DNA of 64,000 nucleotides from CAVYUC01 sp963783085 (GTDB lineage Bacteria > Bacteroidota > Bacteroidia > Bacteroidales > Prolixibacteraceae): contig CAWAMJ010000002.1 in NCBI GenBank assembly GCA_963783085.1, forward strand, positions 372,001 to 436,000. The letters are read 5' to 3'. Within the stretch, counting starts at the first letter, position 1; every line of letters begins with the position of its first letter. The position numbers and the translations under genes are program-made. The notes beneath the pieces were generated by a model. It worked only from the letters and a program-made list of their open reading frames with translations. It was not told where the DNA came from and searched no databases. Of the stretch, positions 8,690 through 17,647 are shown piece after piece.

Positions 8690-9586
8690 TCATGCGCTAA
8701 ATGCGGGTTGTTTCAACTTTTCCCTGGTGTGTTTGATGGCTTCCAAATGCAATTTATTTGCATTAACAGGAAGGGAACTTTTATCGTCAGTCGGATAATT
8801 TAACAATGTCAATAAGTCGCCGGCCATTTCCACAACCGATTCTTTCTGACTGTTGTTCAAAACATGAATCCACTGCATTCGTTTTCCTTTTTTTACATGT
8901 GTGGGATCTTTCTTTCTCATTTCCTGAAAACTAACCGGCTGCTTTAATTCATCCATCTCTTTTTCAGAAAATTCGAAACCAAGATAGCGAACCAGATCAA
9001 AAACCGTTCTTTCGAAATTCCCGAGCAAGTTTTCGTATGCTATAAAATGAACCGGAAAATCTTCTTTAAAAAGCAGGTAATCGGTTACATGCCAGATCCA
9101 GCGGTGGATCATTTCCGGAAAATGATTGGCGAGGTAACTTTCGAACGACCTTTCCCCGTGTGGGTAATATTTCAACATATACGGCGTAAAAGCAAATCTT
9201 GCTGCCGAAACGGCCACATCGCGCGGGTCGCGGTAAATGTAAACCAGTTTGTTGAAGTGCTTTAAAACAAATTGCGTATTGTCACAAACTTCGGAATGTG
9301 TCCAAACATGGTTTGTTTCATTAACATAATTTTCAAGGTCGGCAATTGGTTCGCGCACCACCGAACTAATCCGGTAATAACACTGCCGGTCTTCAATATC
9401 CATCATATCAATTCCGGCCTGACGGCTGTTGCTTAAATCCCAAAACCTGGCTTTTTGATATACCGGTTGATTTTTGATAAAACTTCGCGACGGTACACCT
9501 TTTATTTCGTAAATATGCTGAATGATAGTATATAACCAGTAATTTCCCGACTTCGGCGCGCCGATTTGCAAAAGTTTTAAATCCAT
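8690..9586 (-). CDS. PAPS-dependent sulfotransferase domain protein
   Basis: A 298-residue protein of the sulfotransferase 1/3 fold. The 5'-phosphosulfate-binding loop is at the N-terminus (GAPKSGNYWL) and the 3'-phosphate-binding motif is YRDPRDVAVS at about residues 116-125. A C-terminal KKGKRMQW-like region resembles the GxxGxWK loop that closes over PAPS. No signal peptide or TM segment is seen, so it acts in the cytoplasm. It would move a sulfo group from PAPS to an alcohol or amine acceptor, possibly a lipid or glycan. No acceptor can be read, and no PAPS synthesis genes are in this window. It is a single gene ending near the tRNA. Confidence 0.85.
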   Translation of the reverse strand: MDLKLLQIGAPKSGNYWLYTIIQHIYEIKGVPSRSFIKNQPVYQKARFWDLSNSRQAGIDMMDIEDRQCYYRISSVVREPIADLENYVNETNHVWTHSEVCDNTQFVLKHFNKLVYIYRDPRDVAVSAARFAFTPYMLKYYPHGERSFESYLANHFPEMIHRWIWHVTDYLLFKEDFPVHFIAYENLLGNFERTVFDLVRYLGFEFSEKEMDELKQPVSFQEMRKKDPTHVKKGKRMQWIHVLNNSQKESVVEMAGDLLTLLNYPTDDKSSLPVNANKLHLEAIKHTREKLKQPAFSA

Positions 9587-9644
9587 TTTTAATTGTTATT
9601 TAAAATGAGCGGGATAAATGATCCCTTTAAAAATTCAATGAGAA

Positions 9645-9920
9645 TTAACGGTTTACCAGTTTAAAGAAACGGCTTTCTTTCCCGTCTTTGGTTTTTTCCT
9701 GGTAAAGAAATGCCAGTTTTTTCTCTTCAAACGTTTCGAAAAAGGTGTCCCAATCAGTTTCTTTCAGGTTGTTATCTGAGTCGTCCGAAAACTGGATGCG
9801 CAGCAAACCAGCCGGGTCTTCATTATTTTCAGTTCCGGAAACGATCGCCGGTTTACCGCCGCGTTTTTCCACCCAGGATTTTATTTCCTGATGATTTGTA
9901 GTTGTTTTGGATTCTGACAT
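9645..9920 (-). CDS. Small conserved acidic protein, unknown function
   Basis: A 91-residue soluble protein. The pattern HQEIKSWVEKRGGKPAIV, then LLRIQF, then WDTFFETFEEKKLAFLYQ, resembles a small family that databases often mislabel as 1,4-alpha-glucan branching enzyme; it is far too short to be that enzyme and has no catalytic motif. No membrane segment or signal peptide is present. It lies 58 nt upstream of the sulfotransferase gene and could be co-transcribed with it, though no functional link is visible. Confidence 0.7.
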   Translation of the reverse strand: MSESKTTTNHQEIKSWVEKRGGKPAIVSGTENNEDPAGLLRIQFSDDSDNNLKETDWDTFFETFEEKKLAFLYQEKTKDGKESRFFKLVNR

Positions 9921-10465
9921 TTTTTACAAAATTTAAGTTCTACATTTCAACTGTCAGCATGAGGTCAGTCAAAATCCATTCCTTTGTTTTTTCACCACAA
10001 TTTTAAGTTTTTTCGCCTGTTGGTCTAACATGAAAATATTGCTGCACAGCGCTCTAAATCGGCGTTTGCAAAGGAATGCAGCAAATCCCTGAAATAAACC
10101 AAAGCTTTTAAAATGTTGATTTTTCTGTTGAAATTCAGCAACATCAGTGTGTATAGATTCCTCAAACCTGAATCAAAGTGGTTTACTTATTGGGTTTTGT
10201 TCTTCCTATCGGATTGACGTTGTCAGGTTCTGCGAACGCTGACAAGGTCTTTGCTACTGGTAACCTGTCGTACACTTAATGACATTGAAACCCGAATGCT
10301 GAATTACACAACCGGAAAACAGGTGAAGTTATTTCTGCAGTATGTTATTTATTACTAAAAAGGTAAGCTGGTTCGTCTTCCGGGTTACCCTGACGTGCGA
10401 AAAGCGAATTGAACTTTTTTCGCCCATTGTTTCTTATTATAATGAAATTATTTGTTGAATACCTC
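9921..10465. other. Non-coding stretch, nothing recognised
   Basis: About 545 nt between a minus-strand and a plus-strand gene. I see no RNA gene, no convincing TAnnTTTG element and no repeat shared with the rest of the window. Base composition is less AT-rich than the neighbouring intergenic DNA, which may mean decayed sequence, but no protein remnant was recognised. Confidence 0.4.
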
Positions 10466-11176
10466 ATGACAGACAACAATCAGAAAGCACCTGCAAAACA
10501 AAGTAAATGGCCGCTTATTATCAGCGGATTAATTATTGCGGGTGTTTTGGCGTCCTATTTTTTACTACCCGGCGTAAAACATTTTTTCACTGAAGCATAC
10601 AATACCCTTACCAGCGAAAACGAACAAAAGATATCGAATTGGGTTGGCCAACTTGGATTTTGGGGACCGTTTTTTATCATTGTTGCCATGTCGGTACAAA
10701 TGTTCCTGATTGTTGTGCCATCGCCATTGTTAATAGTAGTTTCCGTGTTGGCTTACGGCCCCTATTGGGGATCGTTAATTTCTGTTGCTGCCGTTGCACT
10801 GGCTTCTACCATCGGATATTTCATTGGCCGGTATTTGGGAATTGCAGTCATCGACCGGTTAATTGGCCATAAAAAAGAACAGCAGATTGAATTCTACGTG
10901 GAACGATATGGATTCTGGGCGGTGGTAATCACGCGGTTGGCCCCCGTCCTGTCGAATGATGCCATAAGTTTTGTTGGTGGAATCCTGGGCATGAACTACT
11001 GGAAATTTATTGGCGCCACTTTGGGTGGAATCATTCCGCTTACGGTTTTGATAGCCTACTTTGGCGAAAATAACCACCGGCTGAAGGTTGGATTAATTGT
11101 GGTTTCGGCAGTGAGCCTTGTTTTTCTGATTGTATATATTATTTACGACCGCAGGAAAAACCCGGCAAAACAATAA
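10466..11176 (+). CDS. VTT-domain membrane protein (TVP38/TMEM64, DedA-like)
   Basis: A 236-residue inner-membrane protein with an N-terminal TM helix, the SNARE-associated/VTT domain and a final TM helix ahead of a basic tail (YDRRKNPAKQ). Family marks are the re-entrant region around VPSPLLIVVSVLAYGP, the segment ERYGFWAVVITRLAPVLSND and the motif GILGMNYWKFIGAT. Members of this family act in lipid scrambling or undecaprenyl-phosphate transport. Upstream start choices exist at 10442 (ATG) and 10409 (TTG); I prefer 10466 (MTDNNQKAPAKQ) because the hydrophilic leader then precedes the first TM helix directly. Confidence 0.85.
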   Translation: MTDNNQKAPAKQSKWPLIISGLIIAGVLASYFLLPGVKHFFTEAYNTLTSENEQKISNWVGQLGFWGPFFIIVAMSVQMFLIVVPSPLLIVVSVLAYGPYWGSLISVAAVALASTIGYFIGRYLGIAVIDRLIGHKKEQQIEFYVERYGFWAVVITRLAPVLSNDAISFVGGILGMNYWKFIGATLGGIIPLTVLIAYFGENNHRLKVGLIVVSAVSLVFLIVYIIYDRRKNPAKQ

Positions 11177-11238
11177 ATGAGCCGGCAAAACCTGTTGCCG
11201 ACCCTGGAGATTATTAATAAAAATCCGAAAAAAGAATC

Positions 11239-12105
11239 TTAGGACTGCATGCTTTTACCGCCGTCGGGGTGCATAATCTGCCCGGTTGTGTAGGACCCGT
11301 CTTCCGATGCCAGAAATACATAAGAAGTAGCCACTTCACAAGGTTGACCGGGGCGCGCAAGCGGAACATTTTTACCAAATTTTTCCACTTCTTCCTTATC
11401 AAAAGTTGAAGGTATGAGGGGGGTCCAGATAGGGCCCGGGGCCACTCCGTTTACCCTGATTTTACGCGGCGACACATTTTTTGCCAGCGCCCGCGTAAAG
11501 GATATGATGGCGCCGTTGGTTCCTGAATAATCGATGAACCGCGGACTGCCGCTGTACGCGGTAACACTCGTTGTATTGATGATGCTGTCGCCTTCTTCCA
11601 TTTGTTCCAAAACCGGCAGCGTAAAATAATACATGGCGAAAATGTTGGTTTGATACGTTTTTTCCATCAAATCCAAATCAAGCTTTTCAGGGTCTTTTGT
11701 AGGATGTTGTTCACCGGCATGGTTTACCAAAATGTTGATGTGTTGAAATTCAGCAACGGTTTTATCAACCACTTCCCGGCAAAAGTTCCTGTCCCGGATA
11801 TCGCCGCGGAATGTTAAACATTTGCGGCCTTCTTTTTCCACCAGTTCTTTGGTTTTCTTCGCATCTTCATCTTCCTCGAGGTAAACAATGGCGACATCTG
11901 CGCCCTCGCGTGCAAAATGAACAGCCACTGAACGGCCAATTCCCGAATCGCCACCGGTAATCAGGGCCACTTTGTTTTTCAGTTTATCCGAACCCTTATA
12001 ATTCTCGCGAATAAAAACAGGTTGCGGGTGCATTTCACTTTCTTTTCCCGGCACCGACTGGGTTTGTCCGGTTACCTGCTCCGATGCTTTTTTATACTCT
12101 GCCAT
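11239..12105 (-). CDS. SDR family oxidoreductase, general-stress type, catalytic Lys replaced
   Basis: A 288-residue short-chain dehydrogenase of the YghA/YhdF general-stress subfamily, recognised by the about 45-residue N-terminal extension with HPQP. The cofactor loop TGGDSGIG is at residues 50-57, NHAG (usually NNAG) at 128-131, the probable catalytic Ser at 180 and Tyr at 193. The last member of the tetrad, normally Lys four residues after Tyr, is Asn197 (YSGTN; codon AAC at about 11515). The rest of the fold, including the PGPIWTPL region, is intact. The enzyme may have weak activity or be a cofactor-binding relative. Convergent with the VTT gene. Confidence 0.9.
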   Translation of the reverse strand: MAEYKKASEQVTGQTQSVPGKESEMHPQPVFIRENYKGSDKLKNKVALITGGDSGIGRSVAVHFAREGADVAIVYLEEDEDAKKTKELVEKEGRKCLTFRGDIRDRNFCREVVDKTVAEFQHINILVNHAGEQHPTKDPEKLDLDLMEKTYQTNIFAMYYFTLPVLEQMEEGDSIINTTSVTAYSGSPRFIDYSGTNGAIISFTRALAKNVSPRKIRVNGVAPGPIWTPLIPSTFDKEEVEKFGKNVPLARPGQPCEVATSYVFLASEDGSYTTGQIMHPDGGKSMQS

Positions 12106-12319
12106 AGTTTTTCATTTTAAGATTTATTACCAAAAGCATGAAAACCATACCAAATATTGTTTTTTGCACTCCGCCCACACTAAAACACTTTAAATGAAAA
12201 TATTATACTTTATCCATCAAATAATGAAGTTTGTTTTTCCGGTTTTTTTGGGTCAGATAATCCACAAATTTGTGGAACAATTTTACACCTGCCTGAAATG
12301 CGCAGCCGGAAATGTGAGC

Positions 12320-13405
12320 CTATATTTCATCCAGATTCAAAAAATGATCATCAGCAATGCCGTTGGTATCTTCCCAACGGAAACCGTCGTCTTCCACCAA
12401 ACCCTTTAACATTCGCCGGCGTTTGTCGAGTTTACGGTAAATGGGCCCGATTTCATTTTCCGACGTATTTATAAATGTTATACCGATTTGCTCAAACGCC
12501 TCATCTTTAAAAGGCAGCGGGGGCTGTTCATCGGGAATATGAACCTTTTGTGCCGATTTCAGATAATAGGTTAACGAAGAACGCAGTTTTCGCAGTTCGC
12601 TGTTACACCCGCATTTACCAGCCGGAATGTGGTGGAGCAACAGCGTGCAAGCTTCGTCGAGCGAAGCCAGTTTCAGAATTGTATTTTCTTTTTTATCGGG
12701 ATTATGAACATGATGCAAAACCGGATACGCCTCGTGGTTTTTTGCATATTTGAAGATGGAGGTAGCCAGCGATGAAAATTCACCGGACAGTCCGGAAAAG
12801 GTTTTTCCATTGTAGTGGTTGGCAAGAATTTGATAACTCGACTGGCCCAGACTGGCAATGCGCAACGTTAAAGTACCTTTTTCGATGATGTTGTTGATTA
12901 CCGGCACGATGTAAGTAATGCAAATGGTAACCACAGCGAGACCTGTAAAAGAAATTACCGACGTAAATACCCGCCAGAAGTTTCCGTTGGGCTGATAATC
13001 ACCCTGGCCAAGCGTGGAAAGAGTATATCCGGCAAAATATATTTTTTCAACAAATGAAGCACTTTCGCCTGTTTTTGCATTTACAACAGAATCGGCATCT
13101 GAAGAATAAATGAGGGTAAAGCCAATCCAAAACTGAAACATCCAGGCGATAACCATTGCAGCAATTATCATTAACGGCTTGTATTCCAGAAGACGGCTTT
13201 TTCCATTGTTACCCGAAATAAACCGGAACAGACTGGCAACAAAAATGGTTAATTTTTGAGTGGTAAAACCAGCGCCTTTCGGAATAAAAACGGTGATCGC
13301 AAAATCAGCTAAAGCGACGATGATAACTAAAATTCCGGGTATGAGTTGAAAATAATTCAACATGAAAAACGACTGGTTTTTTATATATCTGATTCTTTTC
13401 ACCAT
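12320..13405 (-). CDS. Two-TM ion channel protein with TLGQGD filter and cytoplasmic domain
   Basis: A 361-residue protein resembling the Ion_trans_2 (two-TM potassium channel) fold. Hydrophobic helices lie at about residues 16-42, 76-100 and 144-172, with a pore region between the last two. The selectivity sequence at about 130-136 is STLGQGD; potassium channels normally have T-V/I-G-Y/F-G-D, so Tyr/Phe is replaced by Gln. About 190 residues of soluble C-terminal domain follow, containing an HHVHN stretch and a Cys pair (KCGCN). The start may instead be the Met at residue 15. Selectivity and gating cannot be stated. It sits in a group of membrane and stress genes. Confidence 0.75.
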   Translation of the reverse strand: MVKRIRYIKNQSFFMLNYFQLIPGILVIIVALADFAITVFIPKGAGFTTQKLTIFVASLFRFISGNNGKSRLLEYKPLMIIAAMVIAWMFQFWIGFTLIYSSDADSVVNAKTGESASFVEKIYFAGYTLSTLGQGDYQPNGNFWRVFTSVISFTGLAVVTICITYIVPVINNIIEKGTLTLRIASLGQSSYQILANHYNGKTFSGLSGEFSSLATSIFKYAKNHEAYPVLHHVHNPDKKENTILKLASLDEACTLLLHHIPAGKCGCNSELRKLRSSLTYYLKSAQKVHIPDEQPPLPFKDEAFEQIGITFINTSENEIGPIYRKLDKRRRMLKGLVEDDGFRWEDTNGIADDHFLNLDEI

Positions 13406-13688
13406 AATATCAAATATTGTTCCTTCGGGTTTTCCATGTTAAAAAAGAGTGGTCAAACGCCGGCATGTTTAATAAATTTCACCGAAGATATAACGGATAA
13501 AATTGTGGAATTTACCACACAACAGGGAATGTTTTCTACAATTCCACCTGGACAAAAAAATCGCTGTCAGTAAAAAAAAACTGACAGTTAGTACATTAAT
13601 AAAAACATCAGGTTTTGGCAGGATATTTAAAACAGAGTATCCTGTTTACATTTCATTACTCAAAGACCATCTGTAACTGGTAACGAAA

Positions 13689-14039
13689 ATGGAAGAAATC
13701 AGATTTTACATCGAAATAGCGGCAAAAGTTATCGAATCCGCCGGCGTAATCATAATAGCCGCGGGAAGCCTTTTTTTCATCATCCGCTATTTGATTTTCC
13801 TGTTTACCACCCGGACAAAATCTTTCACCGAATTAAGGCACGAACTCGGCAAAGCTATTTTACTTGGGCTGGAGGTACTTGTTGCTGCCGATATCATTGC
13901 AACGGTTTCAACCGAGCCAACCATGACGAGCGTTTTGGTTTTGGCGATCATCGTACTGGTAAGAACCTTCCTGAGCTTTTCGCTGCAGGTGGAACTGGAA
14001 GGGCATTTTCCCTGGCAAAAGAAAGAAAAAAACGCTTAA
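13689..14039 (+). CDS. DUF1622 family membrane protein
   Basis: A 116-residue protein with three hydrophobic segments (about 16-37, 55-70 and 78-96). It matches the DUF1622 family by its length and by the conserved-looking core FTELRHELGKAILLGLEVLVAADII. Function is unknown; members are inner-membrane proteins. It is followed after 45 nt by the DUF4235 gene on the same strand, and the two are probably co-transcribed. Confidence 0.85.
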   Translation: MEEIRFYIEIAAKVIESAGVIIIAAGSLFFIIRYLIFLFTTRTKSFTELRHELGKAILLGLEVLVAADIIATVSTEPTMTSVLVLAIIVLVRTFLSFSLQVELEGHFPWQKKEKNA

Positions 14040-14084
14040 CACCAGGATAATAAGCGAGTTTGAACATTTAAAAATTAAAATATT

Positions 14085-14348
14085 ATGAACTCAAAAAAGT
14101 ACCGGAATGAATTTAAAATTTTTTTAACCAACGGAAGTGCACTTCTTGGCGCTTATGCGTTGAAACGTCTGATTGAACTGATCCTCGAAATGATTTTCGA
14201 TAAAGAACCTCCCAAAAAACCCGATGAGCAAAAAGATATCGGCTGGATAGAAGCCATTGGCTGGGCGGCATTTACAGGCGCAATGGCCGGAGCGCTCAAA
14301 CTGGTGGTTAAGAGAAGCACGAAAATACAACTCGATAAAATGATGTAA
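14085..14348 (+). CDS. DUF4235 family small membrane protein
   Basis: An 87-residue protein with hydrophobic stretches around residues 15-32 and 52-72. The segment WIEAIGWAAFTGAMAGALK followed by VVKR is the hallmark I associate with DUF4235. Two short amphipathic helices flank a PPKKPDE linker. Function is unknown. It is the second gene of a probable pair with the DUF1622 protein. Confidence 0.7.
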   Translation: MNSKKYRNEFKIFLTNGSALLGAYALKRLIELILEMIFDKEPPKKPDEQKDIGWIEAIGWAAFTGAMAGALKLVVKRSTKIQLDKMM

Positions 14349-14365
14349 AAAAACAGGGCAGCTTG

Positions 14366-14551
14366 TTATTTGCGAACGTGTTTCCAGACCTTGTATATGA
14401 TGAAAATTATCAGGAATACCACCACGAACGAGATAATAATACCGACCCAAAATCCGAAATTAAAAATATCGAGAATGAGATCGCAACCTTGTAAACTAAC
14501 TAACAGGATTACAAGCAGGCTAAACAGAAAAGGTTTGTTGTTCGTTTTCAT
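14366..14551 (-). CDS. 61-residue membrane lipoprotein-like protein
   Basis: A short protein (MKTNNKPFLFSLLVILL) with a signal-type N-terminus ending in LQGC, which fits a lipobox, and a second hydrophobic helix at about residues 34-54 before a basic tail (KVWKHVRK). Small proteins of this pattern are common in Bacteroidota and are sometimes mislabelled phosphatidate cytidylyltransferase. The open frame extends to 14782, but the longer form has no family support and overlaps the start of the divergent kinase gene. It converges with the DUF4235 gene, whose stop is only 17 nt away. Confidence 0.65.
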   Translation of the reverse strand: MKTNNKPFLFSLLVILLVSLQGCDLILDIFNFGFWVGIIISFVVVFLIIFIIYKVWKHVRK

Positions 14552-14704
14552 AATCATAAAGTTTATAATGTAAGGGCAATTTCCATCGCGATATTTACAA
14601 GCATTTAAGTCCAATTCAATAACAATTTTCTTAAAGGCTTGTTTAATTGAGAAATAAATACAGAAATTAACCGGAAAGAAGAAGAAATATTCAAAAAACG
14701 AACG

Positions 14705-17338
14705 ATGAACCACGAAATTACAGACCATAACAACCACCTGCAAGCCGGAATCATGTTTCTCGGCGCTGAATTCGACATACAATTTCTTTCACCGGCAGCC
14801 GCCCGGTTTTTTGAATTACAACTTTCGGATGCCGGAAAAAATCTAAGGGATTGCCTTCCCAAAGGAAACAATACATCCGGTCTTTTCAACAATTTACAGG
14901 AAGTACTGAAAACATTGTTGCCAAATGAATTCGCCTGGAAACAAAAGGGTGAACCTGAATCATCGGTTCAACTGGTCCCTTCGCTGAACAACAGCAATGA
15001 AATTTGCGGCATTATGGTTTTTACTGAAACAGCTGCCCGCTCAATTGAAAAAAAAGGGTGGCCGAAAGAAAAAATAAGGCTGTTGTTCGATAAAATGAAC
15101 AGCGGAATATTAGTGGTTGAAATAATTTACAACGACAAAGGCAAAGCAGTTGACGGATTAATTTCCATGATTAACAAAGGTTACGCGGAATTAACCGGAT
15201 TACCCGAGGAACAAATTGTAGGGAAAAACCTAAGCCAGCTTTACCCGCAATTTCGTGTTGATTTGTTTCAAAAACTGGCGCATGTGGCTGAATACGGCGA
15301 AACTTTTGAATCGGTTGAGTACGTGCCGCAGTTCGACAAACACCTGAAAGTATCGGCCTATTCGTTCGAAAAAAATCAATATATTGCTATTTTCGAAGAC
15401 GTTACAGAAACTGTGAGGGCTCAGGAAGCTGTAATTGAAAGCGAGGAAAAATTCAGCGGCCTGTTAAAATCAATGGTTGCCGGAATAGCAATTATTAATG
15501 TTGTTCCCGGCGAAAATGAAAAGAAAATACAGGTAATTAAAAGCGTAAATCCGGCATTTGAAAGTGTTACCGGATTGAGAAATGATGACATTTTAGGTAA
15601 AAGCCTAAGAAATGTACTGGATGAAGCGGGCATTCATGCGAATCCTCAGCTTTTCGAACCTGAAAATTCCGGAAATACTTTCGAAACAGAAATCTTTTGG
15701 CCGGAAAAAGACAGCTATCTTCGATTGGTTATTTTTCCTATAAAAAGGGGCCAGATGGCGCTAACCATTCAGGATATTTCCAAAGAAAAACATGAAATGC
15801 GTGCGAAACAGCACCTGGCATCAATAGTAGAGTCGACTGAAGATGCCATTTACAGTATTTCGTTCGATGGCACCATTCTTTCCTGGAACAAAGGCGCGGA
15901 AAGTTTATACGGTTACAAATCGTACGAAATAGTCGGCAAGAATATTTCCATGCTTTCGGTGGACGAGAAAGATTATGAGATCCATAAAAAACTCATTGAC
16001 CGGGTAAAAGCAGGAACGCTGGTGAAAAATCTGGAAATAACGCAAAAAACAAGATCGGGAGCCGAAGTTCCGGTTTCGCTAACTAAATCGCCCATAAAAA
16101 ATGAGCAGAATGAAGTAGTTGCCATTTCCGATATCGTGAAAGACATCAGCCAAATAAAACAACGCGAACTGGAATTAATTGAAGCCCGGCAAAAATCGGA
16201 ACACGCAGCTTCGTTAAAAACGCTGTTTTTACAGAACGTTTCCCACGAAATCCGGACACCAATGAATTCAATCATCGGCTTTACCGATTTATTGAAACAA
16301 CGGATTACCAATGAAAATGATCGTTCTTTTATGAATGCCATCGAAGAAAGCGGCGAACAACTGATTCACCTCATCGACGACATTCTCGATGTTTCGCGCA
16401 TCGAATCAAACCAGCTTTTGGTCACGAAATCCGATTTCAACGTATCTTATTTGATGCTTCAAATTAAGGAGCAGTTCGAGGGGGTAAAGAAAAACATGAA
16501 CAAAGATCATTTGGATTTACGCCTGATTTTACCCGAACAACCCGGTGATGAATACATTTATTCCGATGATTACCGTCTGAGGCAAATTTTAACCAACCTG
16601 CTGAGCAACGCCATTAAATACACCGAAAAAGGTTATGTTGAATTTGGATACAGCAGAGATAAAAGATACCTCCGCTTTTTTGTGAAAGACACCGGAGTCG
16701 GAATTCGAAAAGAATACCTCAGCCAGATTTTTGAACGATTTGAACGTGCAAATATTAATACGAAAAAAATTTTTGCCGGCACAGGCCTTGGTTTATCCAT
16801 TGCCAAAGGATTGGCCGAGAAACTGGGCGGCGCCATCTGGTGTGAATCAGAAGAAGATGTGGGCAGCAGTTTCTTTTTTACTATCCCCTACATCAGCCGC
16901 CGGAACATGGAAATCAGCGAAGAAACCCAAAAAGAGGAGCTGTTGCAGGAAATACCTGATTTTTCAGGAAAAACAATTTTGATTGCCGAAGACGATCAAT
17001 TCAGTTTTCAACTGATGCAGGCAATGCTGGCAGAAACACGCGCTAATGTGCTTCATGCTGAAGATGGCGGAAAAGCAGTGGAATTATTCCGAAAATCGAA
17101 AATCGACCTGGCGTTGCTTGATATCCGGCTGCCGGTAAAAAACGGGTTCGAAATCCTGAAAACCATTCGCGAACACAACAAAAACCTGCCTGTGGTTGCC
17201 CAAACTGCATTTGCAATGACCGAAGACCGGAAAGTTATTTTGGAAAGCGGTTTCGACGGTTTTCTGGTGAAACCGGTGACCAGCATTAAATTGTACCGGA
17301 TAATAAAAAGTATGCTGCACATCGACAGCAAAAATTAA
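14705..17338 (+). CDS. PAS-containing hybrid sensor histidine kinase
   Basis: An 877-residue cytoplasmic-type hybrid kinase with no clear TM helix. The first about 500 residues hold several PAS-like domains (for example LLFDKMNSGILVVEI, and later VESTEDAIYSISFDGTILSW). The HisKA H-box is NVSHEIRTPMNS with His near residue 513. The ATPase domain has its N-box (NLLSNAIKYTEKG), G1 (DTGVGI) and G2 (GTGLGLSIAKGLA). A C-terminal receiver follows, with DD in IAEDDQF, the phospho-acceptor in LLDIRLPVKNG near residue 805, and Lys in LVKPV. All catalytic residues are present. The input signal is unknown; downstream partners may be the two receiver proteins at 17648 and 19314. Confidence 0.95.
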   Translation: MNHEITDHNNHLQAGIMFLGAEFDIQFLSPAAARFFELQLSDAGKNLRDCLPKGNNTSGLFNNLQEVLKTLLPNEFAWKQKGEPESSVQLVPSLNNSNEICGIMVFTETAARSIEKKGWPKEKIRLLFDKMNSGILVVEIIYNDKGKAVDGLISMINKGYAELTGLPEEQIVGKNLSQLYPQFRVDLFQKLAHVAEYGETFESVEYVPQFDKHLKVSAYSFEKNQYIAIFEDVTETVRAQEAVIESEEKFSGLLKSMVAGIAIINVVPGENEKKIQVIKSVNPAFESVTGLRNDDILGKSLRNVLDEAGIHANPQLFEPENSGNTFETEIFWPEKDSYLRLVIFPIKRGQMALTIQDISKEKHEMRAKQHLASIVESTEDAIYSISFDGTILSWNKGAESLYGYKSYEIVGKNISMLSVDEKDYEIHKKLIDRVKAGTLVKNLEITQKTRSGAEVPVSLTKSPIKNEQNEVVAISDIVKDISQIKQRELELIEARQKSEHAASLKTLFLQNVSHEIRTPMNSIIGFTDLLKQRITNENDRSFMNAIEESGEQLIHLIDDILDVSRIESNQLLVTKSDFNVSYLMLQIKEQFEGVKKNMNKDHLDLRLILPEQPGDEYIYSDDYRLRQILTNLLSNAIKYTEKGYVEFGYSRDKRYLRFFVKDTGVGIRKEYLSQIFERFERANINTKKIFAGTGLGLSIAKGLAEKLGGAIWCESEEDVGSSFFFTIPYISRRNMEISEETQKEELLQEIPDFSGKTILIAEDDQFSFQLMQAMLAETRANVLHAEDGGKAVELFRKSKIDLALLDIRLPVKNGFEILKTIREHNKNLPVVAQTAFAMTEDRKVILESGFDGFLVKPVTSIKLYRIIKSMLHIDSKN

Positions 17339-17647
17339 CAGGTGTATTAACAGGTGTCCATATTTGTTATACATTCAGTGTTAACCGTAACTACAGCCAT
17401 TTTCTGTATAATTAGAAAATTACAACATTTGCTTTTGTGAAAGACAATCGGCTCCTGATCCCGCATTCCGTGTTTTGACTACGTTGTTTGTCCCTGTTTA
17501 TTTGACTTTCGTAAGCATTTATAACCATTCGGTTTTCCTTTTCCTGATTTTGCCGGTTCATTTTATTGATTGTGTTGATTGGCTTTTTTCTAATAACCGG
17601 AAAGTTCTAATTTTCCGCCTTATTTCGAAAATGGACGAGCTAAATTC
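17339..17647 (+). other. Leader of the second kinase gene, no clear signal
   Basis: About 309 nt separating the two kinase genes. A 12-bp direct repeat (ATTAACAGGTGT) spans the end of the first gene, at about 17335-17357. CATATTTG at about 17358-17366 is one base off the -7 consensus. No terminator or structured RNA was recognised. Confidence 0.35.

Noticed and set aside
14366..14782. 138-residue form of the small lipoprotein
   Set aside because: The extra N-terminal part overlaps the divergent kinase start and removes the signal peptide; the 61-residue form has the expected lipobox.
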